DNA of 40,848 nt from JACKJA01 sp050297015 (GCA_050297015.1 JBNKRZ010000014.1:1-40848), one strand, 5' to 3'. Positions 16,857-25,366 are shown, numbered from the stretch's first letter. A program made the numbers and translations. The notes: generated by a model not told the origin, from the letters alone.

Positions 16857-18761
16857 TTACAGGGTAGCCTTGGGAGGAAGCGCTACGGACTCCCATCTTT
16901 TTTCCATGATGTCTGGCGCTTTGGGGTCGGTTTTTCTGACCATGTTTATGATTTCCGCCATTTTGTGACTTAACCAATTCTGTGTGTCAATGGGTGCGTT
17001 GTTTAGAGTTGCATTGACAACCGTTTCGAATGTACGGGTGCGGCCACCGGATAGTTTAACCGTTGTTGTAACGCTATCACCGTGCCGGGCTGTGTTGTCG
17101 TGTACGTCACAGACAGGCATTTTAAATTCTTTGTCAAAGCCTTGGGGGAAGGTGAAGTGCTTGTTGTAGTATCTATCGCTCTCTCTGACAAAGCCTTCTT
17201 TTATAGTGCAATCGGCTACTTTTTTCCCGCTTGCTTTCAGGCTTATACCTTTTTCTTCCAGCTGTTGGAGGATATCTTTTCCGTTGCGTTCTACTGTGCG
17301 AGCTGTGCATTGTGTCGTATCTTCAATGCTCTGGCCGTTGAATTCGGCATGACAGGTTGCTGTTGATTTAATATATCCTTCCCAACCCGGTGTGCTTTCG
17401 GCTGTGGGGATTGAACAGCTTGCCTTTACGGAGAGCATTTCATCGCCGCGCACGTTGTAATTCACATTTGTATCGCATCTTGTTTTAACAACGGTGCGCA
17501 GGATTTCCGGCCCATCGTATGTTGTTCGAACGGTGGGGCGATCCGCAGGCGCTTGCGGTTTTTCTGCCGGCGGCGGCGTTTTAGCCTCCTTTTGGGCGAG
17601 GGGAACAACAGCGGCAATAGCAGTCTTGGTGCAAACGGGGTCAGCTTGGCAATCTTCACCGGTGTAGCCTTCGGTCCATTGTTCGTGGAAACAGTCGGCC
17701 ACTTTTTGCACCGCGCCTTTGGCGTTGTCTTTCAGATACGCCATAATGGAAACGGCTTGCGCCTTGTTGTCGGCGATAACCTTGTTTCCGTCGAATTGCT
17801 GATAGCCGTAGTCAAGAAGGGCCGCATATTTGGCGTGCGTGTTGTCGCTCTGCGCGATGGCGGCTTCATAGACTTCGTGGGCGACGATGGAGTCTTTCGG
17901 CACATCAATACACAGAACGTCTCCGCCGGAGTTAATCGTCGAGGCCAGATCCTTAATCGCCTGAGCATTACCGTCTTTGGCTTTTTCGTACAAAGCGAGG
18001 AATTTTTCGTTCGTGATGTTGTGTTTTGCAATGTATTCATCGACGGCGGTAATCGCTTCTTTAAGCTCACCGTCTTTGTTTGCTTCCAGCTTGGCAATCA
18101 GTTGTTCGGCGTAACCGGAAGGTTCCTCAGGCGTTTCAACGATGTGTGTCGGTTCGCTTTGTTTTGAGTTGGGGGGTTCTACGCTCAATTCTGCCAGCGT
18201 TAGGTTATCATTAGCGGCGGCTTCCGCGTTGACGGCTTGGAGGAAAGTGTTCTCTATCCCGCCCGCTGTGGGTGGTGTGTCGGCGTGTGCGTCGTCTGCG
18301 TTTAAAAAGGGAAGGGTTGTCGTTATTGTTGTTGCAACGACGATGGCAGCCGCAGCAGCCACCTTTGACAAGGTATGGAAGATTCCGGCCTGTTTTGGTG
18401 CGGAAGGCTTTGCTTTTTTGGCCGCTGTGATAGGGGTTACAGTTGCCGTTTTTTGCGGCTGTGGTATGCGTAATTTGGCCTGAAAGCGTTTATCCAGCTC
18501 CAGAAATTTGCGGGCAGGCATGTGCCGGGATAGGGCTTTGTTTTGGCCAAGGAAAAGCTTCAACCCTTTTAGATGTTGCGCGGCGGCGGCGCGTTCTTCG
18601 TCCGTCGTGGTTTGATTTGCCGTGATACTCTTTTTAACAAAGCGGGTAAGTGCATCGCTTTCTTGAGCGGAGATCTGTTGTTTCAGGGCGTAATGACGGC
18701 TCAAAGAGACAATCAGGTTGCGAAGGTCTTCGCCGCTTATTTTTTGTAGAGCTTGTGCCAT
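16857..18761 (-). CDS. Membrane-anchored protein with extracytoplasmic Cys-containing domain, unknown
   Basis: A 634-residue protein of unrecognised family, encoded against the nuo genes. The ATG at 18761 follows a TTGAGGAAATA ribosome site, which favours it over the in-frame TTG at 18794. Layout: a charged helical cytoplasmic part (1-100), a Pro/Lys/Ala linker, one transmembrane helix (about 127-152, very Ala/Thr-rich, followed by an AHA-D site), then a long extracytoplasmic part. Residues about 250-370 have a helical pattern (AKYAALLDYGYQ, KAQAVSIMAYLKDNAKGAVQ) that recalls degenerate Sel1/TPR repeats. A Pro-rich hinge leads to a C-terminal domain. Ten cysteines lie on the exported side, mostly in that last domain, suggesting disulfides. 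It resembles an anti-sigma or envelope-scaffold layout, but no function can be assigned. Confidence 0.8.
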   Translation of the reverse strand: MAQALQKISGEDLRNLIVSLSRHYALKQQISAQESDALTRFVKKSITANQTTTDEERAAAAQHLKGLKLFLGQNKALSRHMPARKFLELDKRFQAKLRIPQPQKTATVTPITAAKKAKPSAPKQAGIFHTLSKVAAAAAIVVATTITTTLPFLNADDAHADTPPTAGGIENTFLQAVNAEAAANDNLTLAELSVEPPNSKQSEPTHIVETPEEPSGYAEQLIAKLEANKDGELKEAITAVDEYIAKHNITNEKFLALYEKAKDGNAQAIKDLASTINSGGDVLCIDVPKDSIVAHEVYEAAIAQSDNTHAKYAALLDYGYQQFDGNKVIADNKAQAVSIMAYLKDNAKGAVQKVADCFHEQWTEGYTGEDCQADPVCTKTAIAAVVPLAQKEAKTPPPAEKPQAPADRPTVRTTYDGPEILRTVVKTRCDTNVNYNVRGDEMLSVKASCSIPTAESTPGWEGYIKSTATCHAEFNGQSIEDTTQCTARTVERNGKDILQQLEEKGISLKASGKKVADCTIKEGFVRESDRYYNKHFTFPQGFDKEFKMPVCDVHDNTARHGDSVTTTVKLSGGRTRTFETVVNATLNNAPIDTQNWLSHKMAEIINMVRKTDPKAPDIMEKRWESVALPPKATL

Positions 18762-18906
18762 TATTTCCTCAAGGTAGTCATTTTTAAAATTCAAGCATCG
18801 CTTTTACCATAAGATATACGCCTAGGGCAAGAAAATAAAATTGAAAATATATAAAGCTATTTTTAAGATATATGTAAGTTTGCAGGATGAGTGATGAATG
18901 TTTTTC

Positions 18907-18936
18907 TTGACATAAAACATTTGTTGGGTGTATACC
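18907..18936 (+). promoter_or_regulatory. Strong sigma-70-type promoter
   Basis: A perfect TTGACA -35 box (18907-18912), an 18-base spacer and TATACC (18931-18936). It lies in the AT-rich 247-base divergent gap and points toward the exported-protein gene at 19009, giving a leader of about 65 bases. Confidence 0.65.
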
Positions 18937-19008
18937 GATGCTCAGTTTTGATATAAACGGCTAGCGCATTAGGTTGTTTTAGCCATTTCGACAAAAGGAA
19001 TGAATAAC

Positions 19009-19755
19009 ATGAAAACGACGAAAAAATTAGCAATAGCGGCGCTTTTGACAACGGCTTTTGGTGCGGCAAATGGGGTGCAAGCTTGCGGTGATGAGCATGG
19101 ATGTAACGGTGGTACACCGCCAATCCAGGATGATAGCGTTATTATCAAGCCGGAAAGCACCGTCGATCAGGATGGTAATCTTGTTCAGGATGCTAGGATT
19201 GGGCAGGCCGCTGAAACAAATTCAGGGGGAATTGATCTGGGGGACCATGAAAGTAAAAGCTTAGGTCTGAGTATTAATAATAATCCTTCTTTTACTCCTT
19301 ATACAAATACAGGAGGATGTCCTGGGAAATCGAAAGCTTCTAGTGGCTCAGTTCTCTTCGGATTAGTTTCAGGTTCAACCGCGGAGAGCGGGCCGGCTGA
19401 CCCAAAATGTGCAGAGATTGTTACGGAGAGAAATGAGGTTGCTCTTAAAAGTGATCTGCTTAAATACCAAAAAGAAGTTTCGAAATTTCTAAAACTGGCG
19501 GACAGTGATCCGCTGACTCTTTTGGGGATGTCGTATCAAAGTAAGCCGGTTTGCGATCTTCTCGGAAATGCAACGGAATACGGGATGCTGCCTAAAAAAA
19601 TATGGGAAGCACCTTCTAGAGATTGTGCGGCCAAGTTTGCCGGTGTGGCAGGGGAAACGGTATCTAATGCTGGTGCGCTAAGTACGACGGTCGAACAAGA
19701 AACGGACATTGTGCTGAAATCCAAATCGGTGTCTCACAAACCGGGATTTCGCTGA
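19009..19755 (+). CDS. Exported cysteine-containing protein, unknown
   Basis: A 248-residue protein without recognised relatives. The ATG at 19009 is preferred over one at 19000 because the AAAAGGA ribosome site then has proper spacing. A clear signal peptide (MKTTKKLAIAALLTTAFGAANGVQA) ends at Ala-Cys; VQAC is a poor lipobox, so either a soluble periplasmic protein or a lipoprotein is possible. The mature part has six cysteines (two in the first ten residues), is rich in Gly/Ser, and contains one helical stretch near residues 150-165. It has its own promoter and terminator, so it is an independent unit inside the nuo cluster, divergent from the 634-residue membrane protein with which it may work. 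Confidence 0.78.
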   Translation: MKTTKKLAIAALLTTAFGAANGVQACGDEHGCNGGTPPIQDDSVIIKPESTVDQDGNLVQDARIGQAAETNSGGIDLGDHESKSLGLSINNNPSFTPYTNTGGCPGKSKASSGSVLFGLVSGSTAESGPADPKCAEIVTERNEVALKSDLLKYQKEVSKFLKLADSDPLTLLGMSYQSKPVCDLLGNATEYGMLPKKIWEAPSRDCAAKFAGVAGETVSNAGALSTTVEQETDIVLKSKSVSHKPGFR

Positions 19756-19782
19756 TACGCGCCTTTTTGTTTTAAAGATTTC

Positions 19783-19824
19783 AAAAATCCGCCGGGGGCT
19801 GAGAGGTTTTCCGGCGGTTTTTTT
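19783..19824 (+). terminator. Strong rho-independent terminator
   Basis: CCGCCGG (19789-19795) and CCGGCGG (19811-19817) form a 7-bp GC stem, followed by seven T residues and preceded by an A-run that can lengthen the stem. It ends the exported-protein transcript before nuoF. Confidence 0.9.
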
Positions 19825-19849
19825 ATGGGTAAAAGGGATGAATTGCCCC

Positions 19850-19878
19850 TTGGCCTTGATGGCGGGAGGCGCTATCCT
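19850..19878 (+). promoter_or_regulatory. Candidate promoter for the nuoF block
   Basis: TTGGCC (19850-19855), 17-base spacer, TATCCT (19873-19878), placed between the terminator and the nuoF start at 19926. A promoter is needed somewhere here because nuoF is cut off from nuoA-E; this is the best match by eye and is only moderate. Confidence 0.35.
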
Positions 19879-19925
19879 GTGAGGGCATTTGATTCCTGTC
19901 TTTCATAAGGTGCTCTGCGAAAACC

Positions 19926-21209
19926 ATGCTCGATGATTCTGACCGTATCTATACCAACCTTTATGGCTTTGAAGGTGCCGATTTAAAAGCGGCGCAAAAG
20001 CGCGGTGACTGGGATAAAACCGCCGATATCATTAAAAAGGGCCGTGAATGGATTATTGATGAAATGAAGGCTTCGGGGCTGCGTGGTCGCGGCGGGGCTG
20101 GCTTTCCGACGGGGCTTAAATGGTCCTTTATGCCCGATCCGGAAAAAAGCGGTAAGCCGCATTATCTGGTCATTAACGCCGACGAATCGGAACCGGGCAC
20201 TTGCAAGGACCGTGATATCCTGCGTCATGAGCCGCATAAGTTGATTGAGGGCGCGTTGCTCGCCGGGTTCGCTATGGGCTGTCATAAGGCTTATATCTAC
20301 ATCCGGGGTGAGTTTTATAATGAGGGCTCTGCCGTGGTGCAGGCTATTGCCGAAGCGCGCAAGGCGGGGCTACTTGGTAAAAACGCGGCGAAGTCTGGAT
20401 GGGATTTTGATGTGGAGCTGCACCGCGGGGCGGGCGCTTATATTTGCGGTGAGGAAACGGCCTTGCTCAATTCGCTCGAAGGGCGCAAGGGGCAGCCGCG
20501 TAACAAGCCGCCCTTTCCGGCGATGGCGGGTCTTTATGCTTGCCCGACGACGATTAACAATGTGGAGACGATTGCCGGGGTTTCTACGATTCTGCGTAGG
20601 GGCGCGAAGTGGTTTTCAGCGTTGGGGCGTGATGAGAAAAACGCTGGTACGAAACTCTTTTGCATTTCCGGGCATGTGAATAATCCCTGTAATGTTGAAG
20701 AAGAAATGGGTATATCCATGCGCGACCTAATCGAAAAGCACGCGGGGGGCGTGCGTGGCGGTTGGGACAATTTGCTGGCTGTGATCCCCGGTGGTTCCTC
20801 TTGCCCGGTTTTGCCGAAGGAGGTTTGTGACAACGTGTTCATGGATTATGACTCCTTGCGCGAGGTGCAAAGTGGGCTGGGTACGGCGGGGCTGATTGTC
20901 ATGGATAAATCGACCGATATTGTGAATGCCATTTGCCGCTTGTCGCAATTCTATATGCATGAAAGCTGCGGCCAGTGTACGCCGTGCCGTGAAGGGACGG
21001 GCTGGATATGGCGGATGATGAAACGTATGGTCGCCGGGAATGCGACGCTGGATGAAATCGACCAGTTGCTCGAAGTCACCAAAGAAATAGAAGGGCACAC
21101 GATCTGCGCGCTTGCGGATGCCGCGGCGTGGCCGGTGCAGGGCTTGATTCGCCATTTCCGCCCTGAAATGGAGCAACGGATTATGGAGTACAGAAAGGCT
21201 GTAGCGTAA
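19926..21209 (+). CDS. nuoF: NADH-quinone oxidoreductase subunit F
   Basis: 51-kDa homologue that binds NADH and FMN and carries cluster N3. Seen: the NADH/FMN loop LRGRGGAGFPTGLKW at 52-66, the second glycine-rich motif GAGAYICGEETALLNSLEG, and cluster ligands Cys348, Cys351 and Cys354 in ESCGQCTPCREGT, with a fourth Cys in HTICALADAAAWP. The 427-residue length is typical. It starts the second nuo block after the 3 kb insertion; nuoG follows after 3 bases. Confidence 0.98.
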   Translation: MLDDSDRIYTNLYGFEGADLKAAQKRGDWDKTADIIKKGREWIIDEMKASGLRGRGGAGFPTGLKWSFMPDPEKSGKPHYLVINADESEPGTCKDRDILRHEPHKLIEGALLAGFAMGCHKAYIYIRGEFYNEGSAVVQAIAEARKAGLLGKNAAKSGWDFDVELHRGAGAYICGEETALLNSLEGRKGQPRNKPPFPAMAGLYACPTTINNVETIAGVSTILRRGAKWFSALGRDEKNAGTKLFCISGHVNNPCNVEEEMGISMRDLIEKHAGGVRGGWDNLLAVIPGGSSCPVLPKEVCDNVFMDYDSLREVQSGLGTAGLIVMDKSTDIVNAICRLSQFYMHESCGQCTPCREGTGWIWRMMKRMVAGNATLDEIDQLLEVTKEIEGHTICALADAAAWPVQGLIRHFRPEMEQRIMEYRKAVA

Positions 21210-21212
21210 GAA

Positions 21213-23237
21213 ATGCCTAAATTAACCATCAACGGACAGGAAATTGAAATCGACGCCGGGACGAGTGTTCTGAAAGCTGCGGAGCAGCTTGGCGTAGAGG
21301 TGCCCCGTTTTTGTTATCACGACCGCTTGAGCGCGCCGGCAAATTGCCGTATGTGCCTTGTTGAGATTGAGGGCGGACCGCCTAAACCGGTGGCAAGCTG
21401 CGTGACGAATTGTGCCGATGGTATGGTGGTTCATACTGATTCGCCCATGGTCAAAAAAGCCCGGCACGGTGTTTTGGAGATGCAGCTTATCAATCACCCG
21501 CTCGACTGTCCGGTTTGCGATCAGGGCGGCGAATGTGACTTACAGGATCAAGCCTATGCCTACGGTTTTGACCGTTCCCGTTTTTACGAGGACAAGCAGG
21601 CCAAGCCCGATCATGATTATGGGCCGCTTATCAAAACCGTAATGAACCGCTGTATTAACTGTACACGCTGTGTGCGATTCGCCGAGGAAATCGCAGGGCT
21701 TCCCGTTCTGGGCCAGCTCAACCGCGGGGAAGATTCAGAAATCGGCACGTTTATTCATGAGTTGATGAATACCGAGCTATCCGGCAACTTGGTTGACGTT
21801 TGCCCGGTGGGGGCGCTGACCAACAAGCCATATGCTTTTTCTGCCCGGCCTTGGGAGTTGCGGAAAACGGATACGATCGACGTTCATGATGCGCTGGGCT
21901 GTAATATCCGTGTTGATGCGCGCGGGCGGGATGTGATGCGTATTCTGCCGCGCTTGCATGAGGATATTAATGAGGCATGGATTGACGACCGTGCGCGCTT
22001 TTCCTGTGACGGTCTGAAAAAACGCCGCCTTGACCGTCCGTGGATACGGGAAAACGGTAAGTTGCGGGAGGCCGGATGGCGTGAGGCGTTGGCGGTTGTC
22101 GCAGCCAAAATGAAGCGCATCAAGCCGGAGAACATGGCCGCACTAGCCGGCGATTTGTGTGACCTTGAGTCCATGGTGGCGCTGAAAGATATTATGGGGC
22201 TTAAAGGCGTTAGTGATATCGAATGCCGTGTGGACGGTGCGCGCTTTGATGCGTCTGAGCGCTGCGGCTATACGTTCAATTCAACGATTGCGGGGATTGA
22301 TGAAGCCGATGCGATATTATTGATCGGGACGAACCCGCGTACGGAAGCTGTTCTGGTTAATGCCCGGATCCGCAAGGCTTGGCGGGAACGCGGCGTGCCC
22401 GTAGGTGTGGTCGGGGAAGCGGTTGATTTGACCTATCCGTACCATCATGTGGGCACTGATTTTGATGCCCTTAAAAAGATGGTCAAAGATCATAAGGGCA
22501 AAATGGCGGCGCAAAAGCCTATGTGGATTATTGGCTCCGGTGTTTTTGAGCGCGAAGACGGCATGGCCTTTCATCATAGCCTTTATGCGTTGGCGGAAGA
22601 GCTGGGGATTGTTACGGCGGAATGGAACGGGTTTAACGTTCTGCATCGTGCGGCAAGTCGCGTTGGCGCGCTGGATATCGGTTTTTATAGCGATGAGCCG
22701 TTGGCTTTGGCGCAGAAAAGTTTTGTTTATTTGCTCGGTGTCGATGACGGGCCGCTCTTTGATTCGATCCCGAAAAAAGCTTTTGTCGTCTATCAGGGGC
22801 ATCACGGTGATGCCGGGGCCGCGCGGGCCGATGTGATATTGCCGGGGTGTGCCTATACCGAAAAACCGGGGACGTATCTGAATACGGAGGGGCGTGTGCA
22901 GGCGGCGCGCAAGGCCGTTGAGGCGCCAGGGCAGGCCAAAGAGGATTGGCGGATTTTGCGGGCCTTATCTGAACAGTTTGGCACGGTTCTACCCTATGAT
23001 GACGCGGGTCAGCTCCATAAACGCATCCTTACCGAATGGCCTCATTTGGCGGAGGTTGATGTTGTTTTGCCTGCGCCTTGGGCTGAATTTGGCAGTAAAG
23101 GGAAGCCGTTAAAAGGCGACCTTAAAAGTCCGGTTGAGGATTTTTATCAAACAAATGTGATCTGCCGTTCATCAGAAACGATGGCGCAGTGCAGTGTCAT
23201 ATTCTCACCAACGGCATATAAGGAGGCCGCTGAATAA
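21213..23237 (+). CDS. nuoG: NADH-quinone oxidoreductase subunit G
   Basis: 75-kDa homologue carrying several iron-sulfur clusters. The N-terminal ferredoxin domain (RFCYHDRLSAPANCRMC) binds N1b, the next motif (HPLDCPVCDQGGECDLQ) binds N5, and NRCINCTRCVRF with a later DVCPVGAL binds N4. The rest is the molybdopterin-oxidoreductase-like domain without cofactor, as in other complex I enzymes. The 674 residues are typical of alphaproteobacteria. Its TAA overlaps the ATG of the following MazG-like gene. Confidence 0.98.
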   Translation: MPKLTINGQEIEIDAGTSVLKAAEQLGVEVPRFCYHDRLSAPANCRMCLVEIEGGPPKPVASCVTNCADGMVVHTDSPMVKKARHGVLEMQLINHPLDCPVCDQGGECDLQDQAYAYGFDRSRFYEDKQAKPDHDYGPLIKTVMNRCINCTRCVRFAEEIAGLPVLGQLNRGEDSEIGTFIHELMNTELSGNLVDVCPVGALTNKPYAFSARPWELRKTDTIDVHDALGCNIRVDARGRDVMRILPRLHEDINEAWIDDRARFSCDGLKKRRLDRPWIRENGKLREAGWREALAVVAAKMKRIKPENMAALAGDLCDLESMVALKDIMGLKGVSDIECRVDGARFDASERCGYTFNSTIAGIDEADAILLIGTNPRTEAVLVNARIRKAWRERGVPVGVVGEAVDLTYPYHHVGTDFDALKKMVKDHKGKMAAQKPMWIIGSGVFEREDGMAFHHSLYALAEELGIVTAEWNGFNVLHRAASRVGALDIGFYSDEPLALAQKSFVYLLGVDDGPLFDSIPKKAFVVYQGHHGDAGAARADVILPGCAYTEKPGTYLNTEGRVQAARKAVEAPGQAKEDWRILRALSEQFGTVLPYDDAGQLHKRILTEWPHLAEVDVVLPAPWAEFGSKGKPLKGDLKSPVEDFYQTNVICRSSETMAQCSVIFSPTAYKEAAE

Positions 23238-23650
23238 TGACCAGAACAACGCTCGACATGGTGCGGGAATTTCATGAAACGTACGATGCGGTTATTAAAG
23301 ACCGGCCTGATACGGCGGATGAGGCGGTTAATCTTCTGCGTATTAATCTTTTGAGAGAAGAGCTTAATGAGCTGGAAGAAGCGCTGGAAAATAATGATGT
23401 TGTCGAGGCGCTGGATGCGCTGACTGACATTCAATATGTGCTTGATGGCGCTTTTCTGGCACTGGGGCTACATGCACTGAAAGATAAGGCATTTGACGAA
23501 GTACATCGCTCAAATATGAGTAAGTTGGGGGCGGACGGTAAACCGATATTGCGTGAAAGCGATAACAAGGTCATGAAAGGGCCTAATTATTTTAAACCGA
23601 ATCTGACCAAGATTATTGATGAGCATTTTGAAATCGAGGAAGCGGCATAA
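23237..23650 (+). CDS. MazG/PRA-PH-like NTP pyrophosphohydrolase
   Basis: A 137-residue all-alpha protein of the MazG / phosphoribosyl-ATP pyrophosphohydrolase superfamily, judged from the metal-binding pattern: REELNELEEAL (Glu41, Glu42, Glu45) followed by EALDALTDIQYV (Glu57, Asp60, Asp64). Such enzymes split nucleoside triphosphates into monophosphate and pyrophosphate, often removing damaged nucleotides; the substrate cannot be told from sequence. It is wedged between nuoG (TAATG overlap) and nuoH (starts at the next base), so it is translationally coupled with complex I genes although no complex I role is known for the family. A histidine-biosynthesis role (HisE) is unlikely given the context and divergent C-terminal half. 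Confidence 0.82.
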   Translation: MTRTTLDMVREFHETYDAVIKDRPDTADEAVNLLRINLLREELNELEEALENNDVVEALDALTDIQYVLDGAFLALGLHALKDKAFDEVHRSNMSKLGADGKPILRESDNKVMKGPNYFKPNLTKIIDEHFEIEEAA

Positions 23651-24661
23651 ATGGCTGAGCTTTGGATAACATATGGTCTGCCTTTGGCGATGATCCTGCT
23701 TTATATCGGGATTATTGTCGGCGTGGTTCTGGGCGCTGTGGCCTATCTTACCTATGCGGAGCGCAAGGTTTTGGGCGCTATGCAAATGCGGCAGGGCCCC
23801 ATGACGGTTGGGCCTTTGGGATTGCTCCAGCCAATTGCAGACGGCGTGAAGCTGTTTTCCAAAGAAACGATTGTTCCGACTCCGGCCGATAAGCCCGTAT
23901 TTATCTTAGCGCCGATGTTGCTGTTTACGCTGGCTTTGGTGGCTTGGGTTGTGATTCCCTTTGATCTGGGCTGGGTTCTGGCGGACATCAACATAGGGGT
24001 ACTGTTTCTCTTCGCGGTGTCGTCGATGGGCGTGTATGGCGTGATTATGGCCGGGTGGGCGTCAAACTCCCGCTATGCTTTTCTGGGCGGTATGCGTAGT
24101 GCATCGCAAATGGTTTCTTATGAAGTCTCTATGGGGCTTATTATCGTATGTGTTTTGCTGGTGACGGGCAGTCTGAACCTGACAGAGATTGTCATGGCGC
24201 CGCGCCCGGCATGGGTGCAGATTATGTTGTTGCCGATGGTGGTGGTCTTTATGATTTCGATTTTGGCAGAAACCAACCGTTCGCCGTTTGACTTGCCGGA
24301 AGGGGAAGCGGAATGGTCCGGTGGCTTTATGGTCGAATATTCGGCTATGACTTTCGCGCTGTTTTTTCTTGGTGAATACGCCAATATGATCCTGATGAGC
24401 GCGATTATGACCGTTCTTTTCCTTGGGGGATGGCTACCGCCCTTTGGAATTGAAGCGCTGGCTTTTGTGCCGGGAGTGATCTGGTTCGGGCTGAAGACAG
24501 CGGGCGTCTTGTTTGTTTTTCTTTGGTCAAGAGCAACCTTTCCGCGCTATCGTTATGATCAACTCATGCGGCTGGGCTGGAAAGTGTTCCTGCCTTTCAC
24601 GCTGGTTTGGGTGGTGTTGATGGCCGGGACGTTGTTGGCTCTGGATGCGCTGCCGCAATAA
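23651..24661 (+). CDS. nuoH: NADH-quinone oxidoreductase subunit H
   Basis: Membrane subunit that connects the quinone site to the proton channels. About eight transmembrane helices are visible in 336 residues. Characteristic motifs: TYAERKVLGAMQMRQGPMTVGPLGLLQPIADGVK early in the protein and the quinone-proximal loop AETNRSPFDLPEGEAE followed by FMVEYSAM. It starts directly at the stop of the MazG-like gene. Confidence 0.98.
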   Translation: MAELWITYGLPLAMILLYIGIIVGVVLGAVAYLTYAERKVLGAMQMRQGPMTVGPLGLLQPIADGVKLFSKETIVPTPADKPVFILAPMLLFTLALVAWVVIPFDLGWVLADINIGVLFLFAVSSMGVYGVIMAGWASNSRYAFLGGMRSASQMVSYEVSMGLIIVCVLLVTGSLNLTEIVMAPRPAWVQIMLLPMVVVFMISILAETNRSPFDLPEGEAEWSGGFMVEYSAMTFALFFLGEYANMILMSAIMTVLFLGGWLPPFGIEALAFVPGVIWFGLKTAGVLFVFLWSRATFPRYRYDQLMRLGWKVFLPFTLVWVVLMAGTLLALDALPQ

Positions 24662-24676
24662 AGGAGATGAGGAAGG

Positions 24677-24868
24677 ATGCAATTATTTGAAAATAAAACA
24701 CAACTAACGGCGGCTGCCACGGTGCTTGTGGTTGGAGTGGCTTTTGCTGCAGCAGTACATTATGTCGTGCCCGGCGGCTGGGAGGACGCGCGGAAAAATG
24801 CGCAACAACAAAAGACTCAAAGAGGGCCACAGAAACCTGTATCTTCTTATGGTTTTGGTTCGGAGTAG
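24677..24868 (+). CDS. 63-residue single-pass membrane protein within nuo
   Basis: A small protein with one hydrophobic helix (about residues 11-30, AATVLVVGVAFAAAVHYVV) and a hydrophilic Gln/Lys-rich C-terminal half ending SSYGFGSE. A strong AAGGAG...GAGGAAGG ribosome region precedes the ATG at 24677, which supports it as a real gene. It fills the gap between nuoH and nuoI, which lie directly together in most genomes, and nuoI begins 12 bases after its stop. Not recognised as any bacterial complex I subunit; it might be an accessory or assembly subunit such as the supernumerary subunits known from alphaproteobacterial and mitochondrial complex I, but that is inference. Confidence 0.72.
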   Translation: MQLFENKTQLTAAATVLVVGVAFAAAVHYVVPGGWEDARKNAQQQKTQRGPQKPVSSYGFGSE

Positions 24869-24880
24869 GAAAAGATAACC

Positions 24881-25366
24881 ATGATCGCACAGACCTTAAA
24901 ATCTTTTCTCCTGATTGACGTTGTTAAGGGGATGGCGCTGACGTTCAGCTATATCTTTCGTCCGAAAGTGACGATCAATTATCCCTATGAAAAGGGGCCG
25001 CTCAGCCCGCGTTTCCGGGGGGAGCATGCGCTACGTCGCTATCCTGTGGGGGAAGAGCGTTGTATTTCCTGTAAGCTGTGTGAAGCCGTTTGTCCGGCAC
25101 AGGCGATCACGATTGAGGGTGGGCCGCGCGCTGATGACGGTTCCCGCCGCACGGTGCGCTATGACATTGACATGACCAAGTGCATTTATTGCGGCTTGTG
25201 CCAAGAGGCGTGTCCCGTCGATGCGATTGTCGAGGGGCCGAACTTTGAATATGCGACGGAAACCCGCGAGGCGCTGTTTTACAACAAAGATAAACTGCTC
25301 GAAAACGGTGATGTCTGGGAAGCGCAAATTGCCCGGAATATTGCCGTGGACGCAAAGTACCGTTAA
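24881..25366 (+). CDS. nuoI: NADH-quinone oxidoreductase subunit I
   Basis: Ferredoxin-like subunit with two [4Fe-4S] clusters (N6a, N6b). Ligands: Cys61, 64, 67, 71 (CISCKLCEAVCP) and Cys101, 104, 107, 111 (CIYCGLCQEACP). The 161-residue length and the N-terminal amphipathic stretch that docks on the membrane (LKSFLLIDVVKGMALTFSYIF) are typical of alphaproteobacteria. It is followed by a non-nuo ORF and a gap before nuoJ. Confidence 0.98.
   Translation: MIAQTLKSFLLIDVVKGMALTFSYIFRPKVTINYPYEKGPLSPRFRGEHALRRYPVGEERCISCKLCEAVCPAQAITIEGGPRADDGSRRTVRYDIDMTKCIYCGLCQEACPVDAIVEGPNFEYATETREALFYNKDKLLENGDVWEAQIARNIAVDAKYR

Noticed and set aside
19009..19090. Lipoprotein signal in the 248-residue exported protein
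   Set aside because: The cysteine after the signal peptide is preceded by V-Q-A, and Gln at that position does not fit the usual lipobox; left as undecided between soluble and lipid-anchored.
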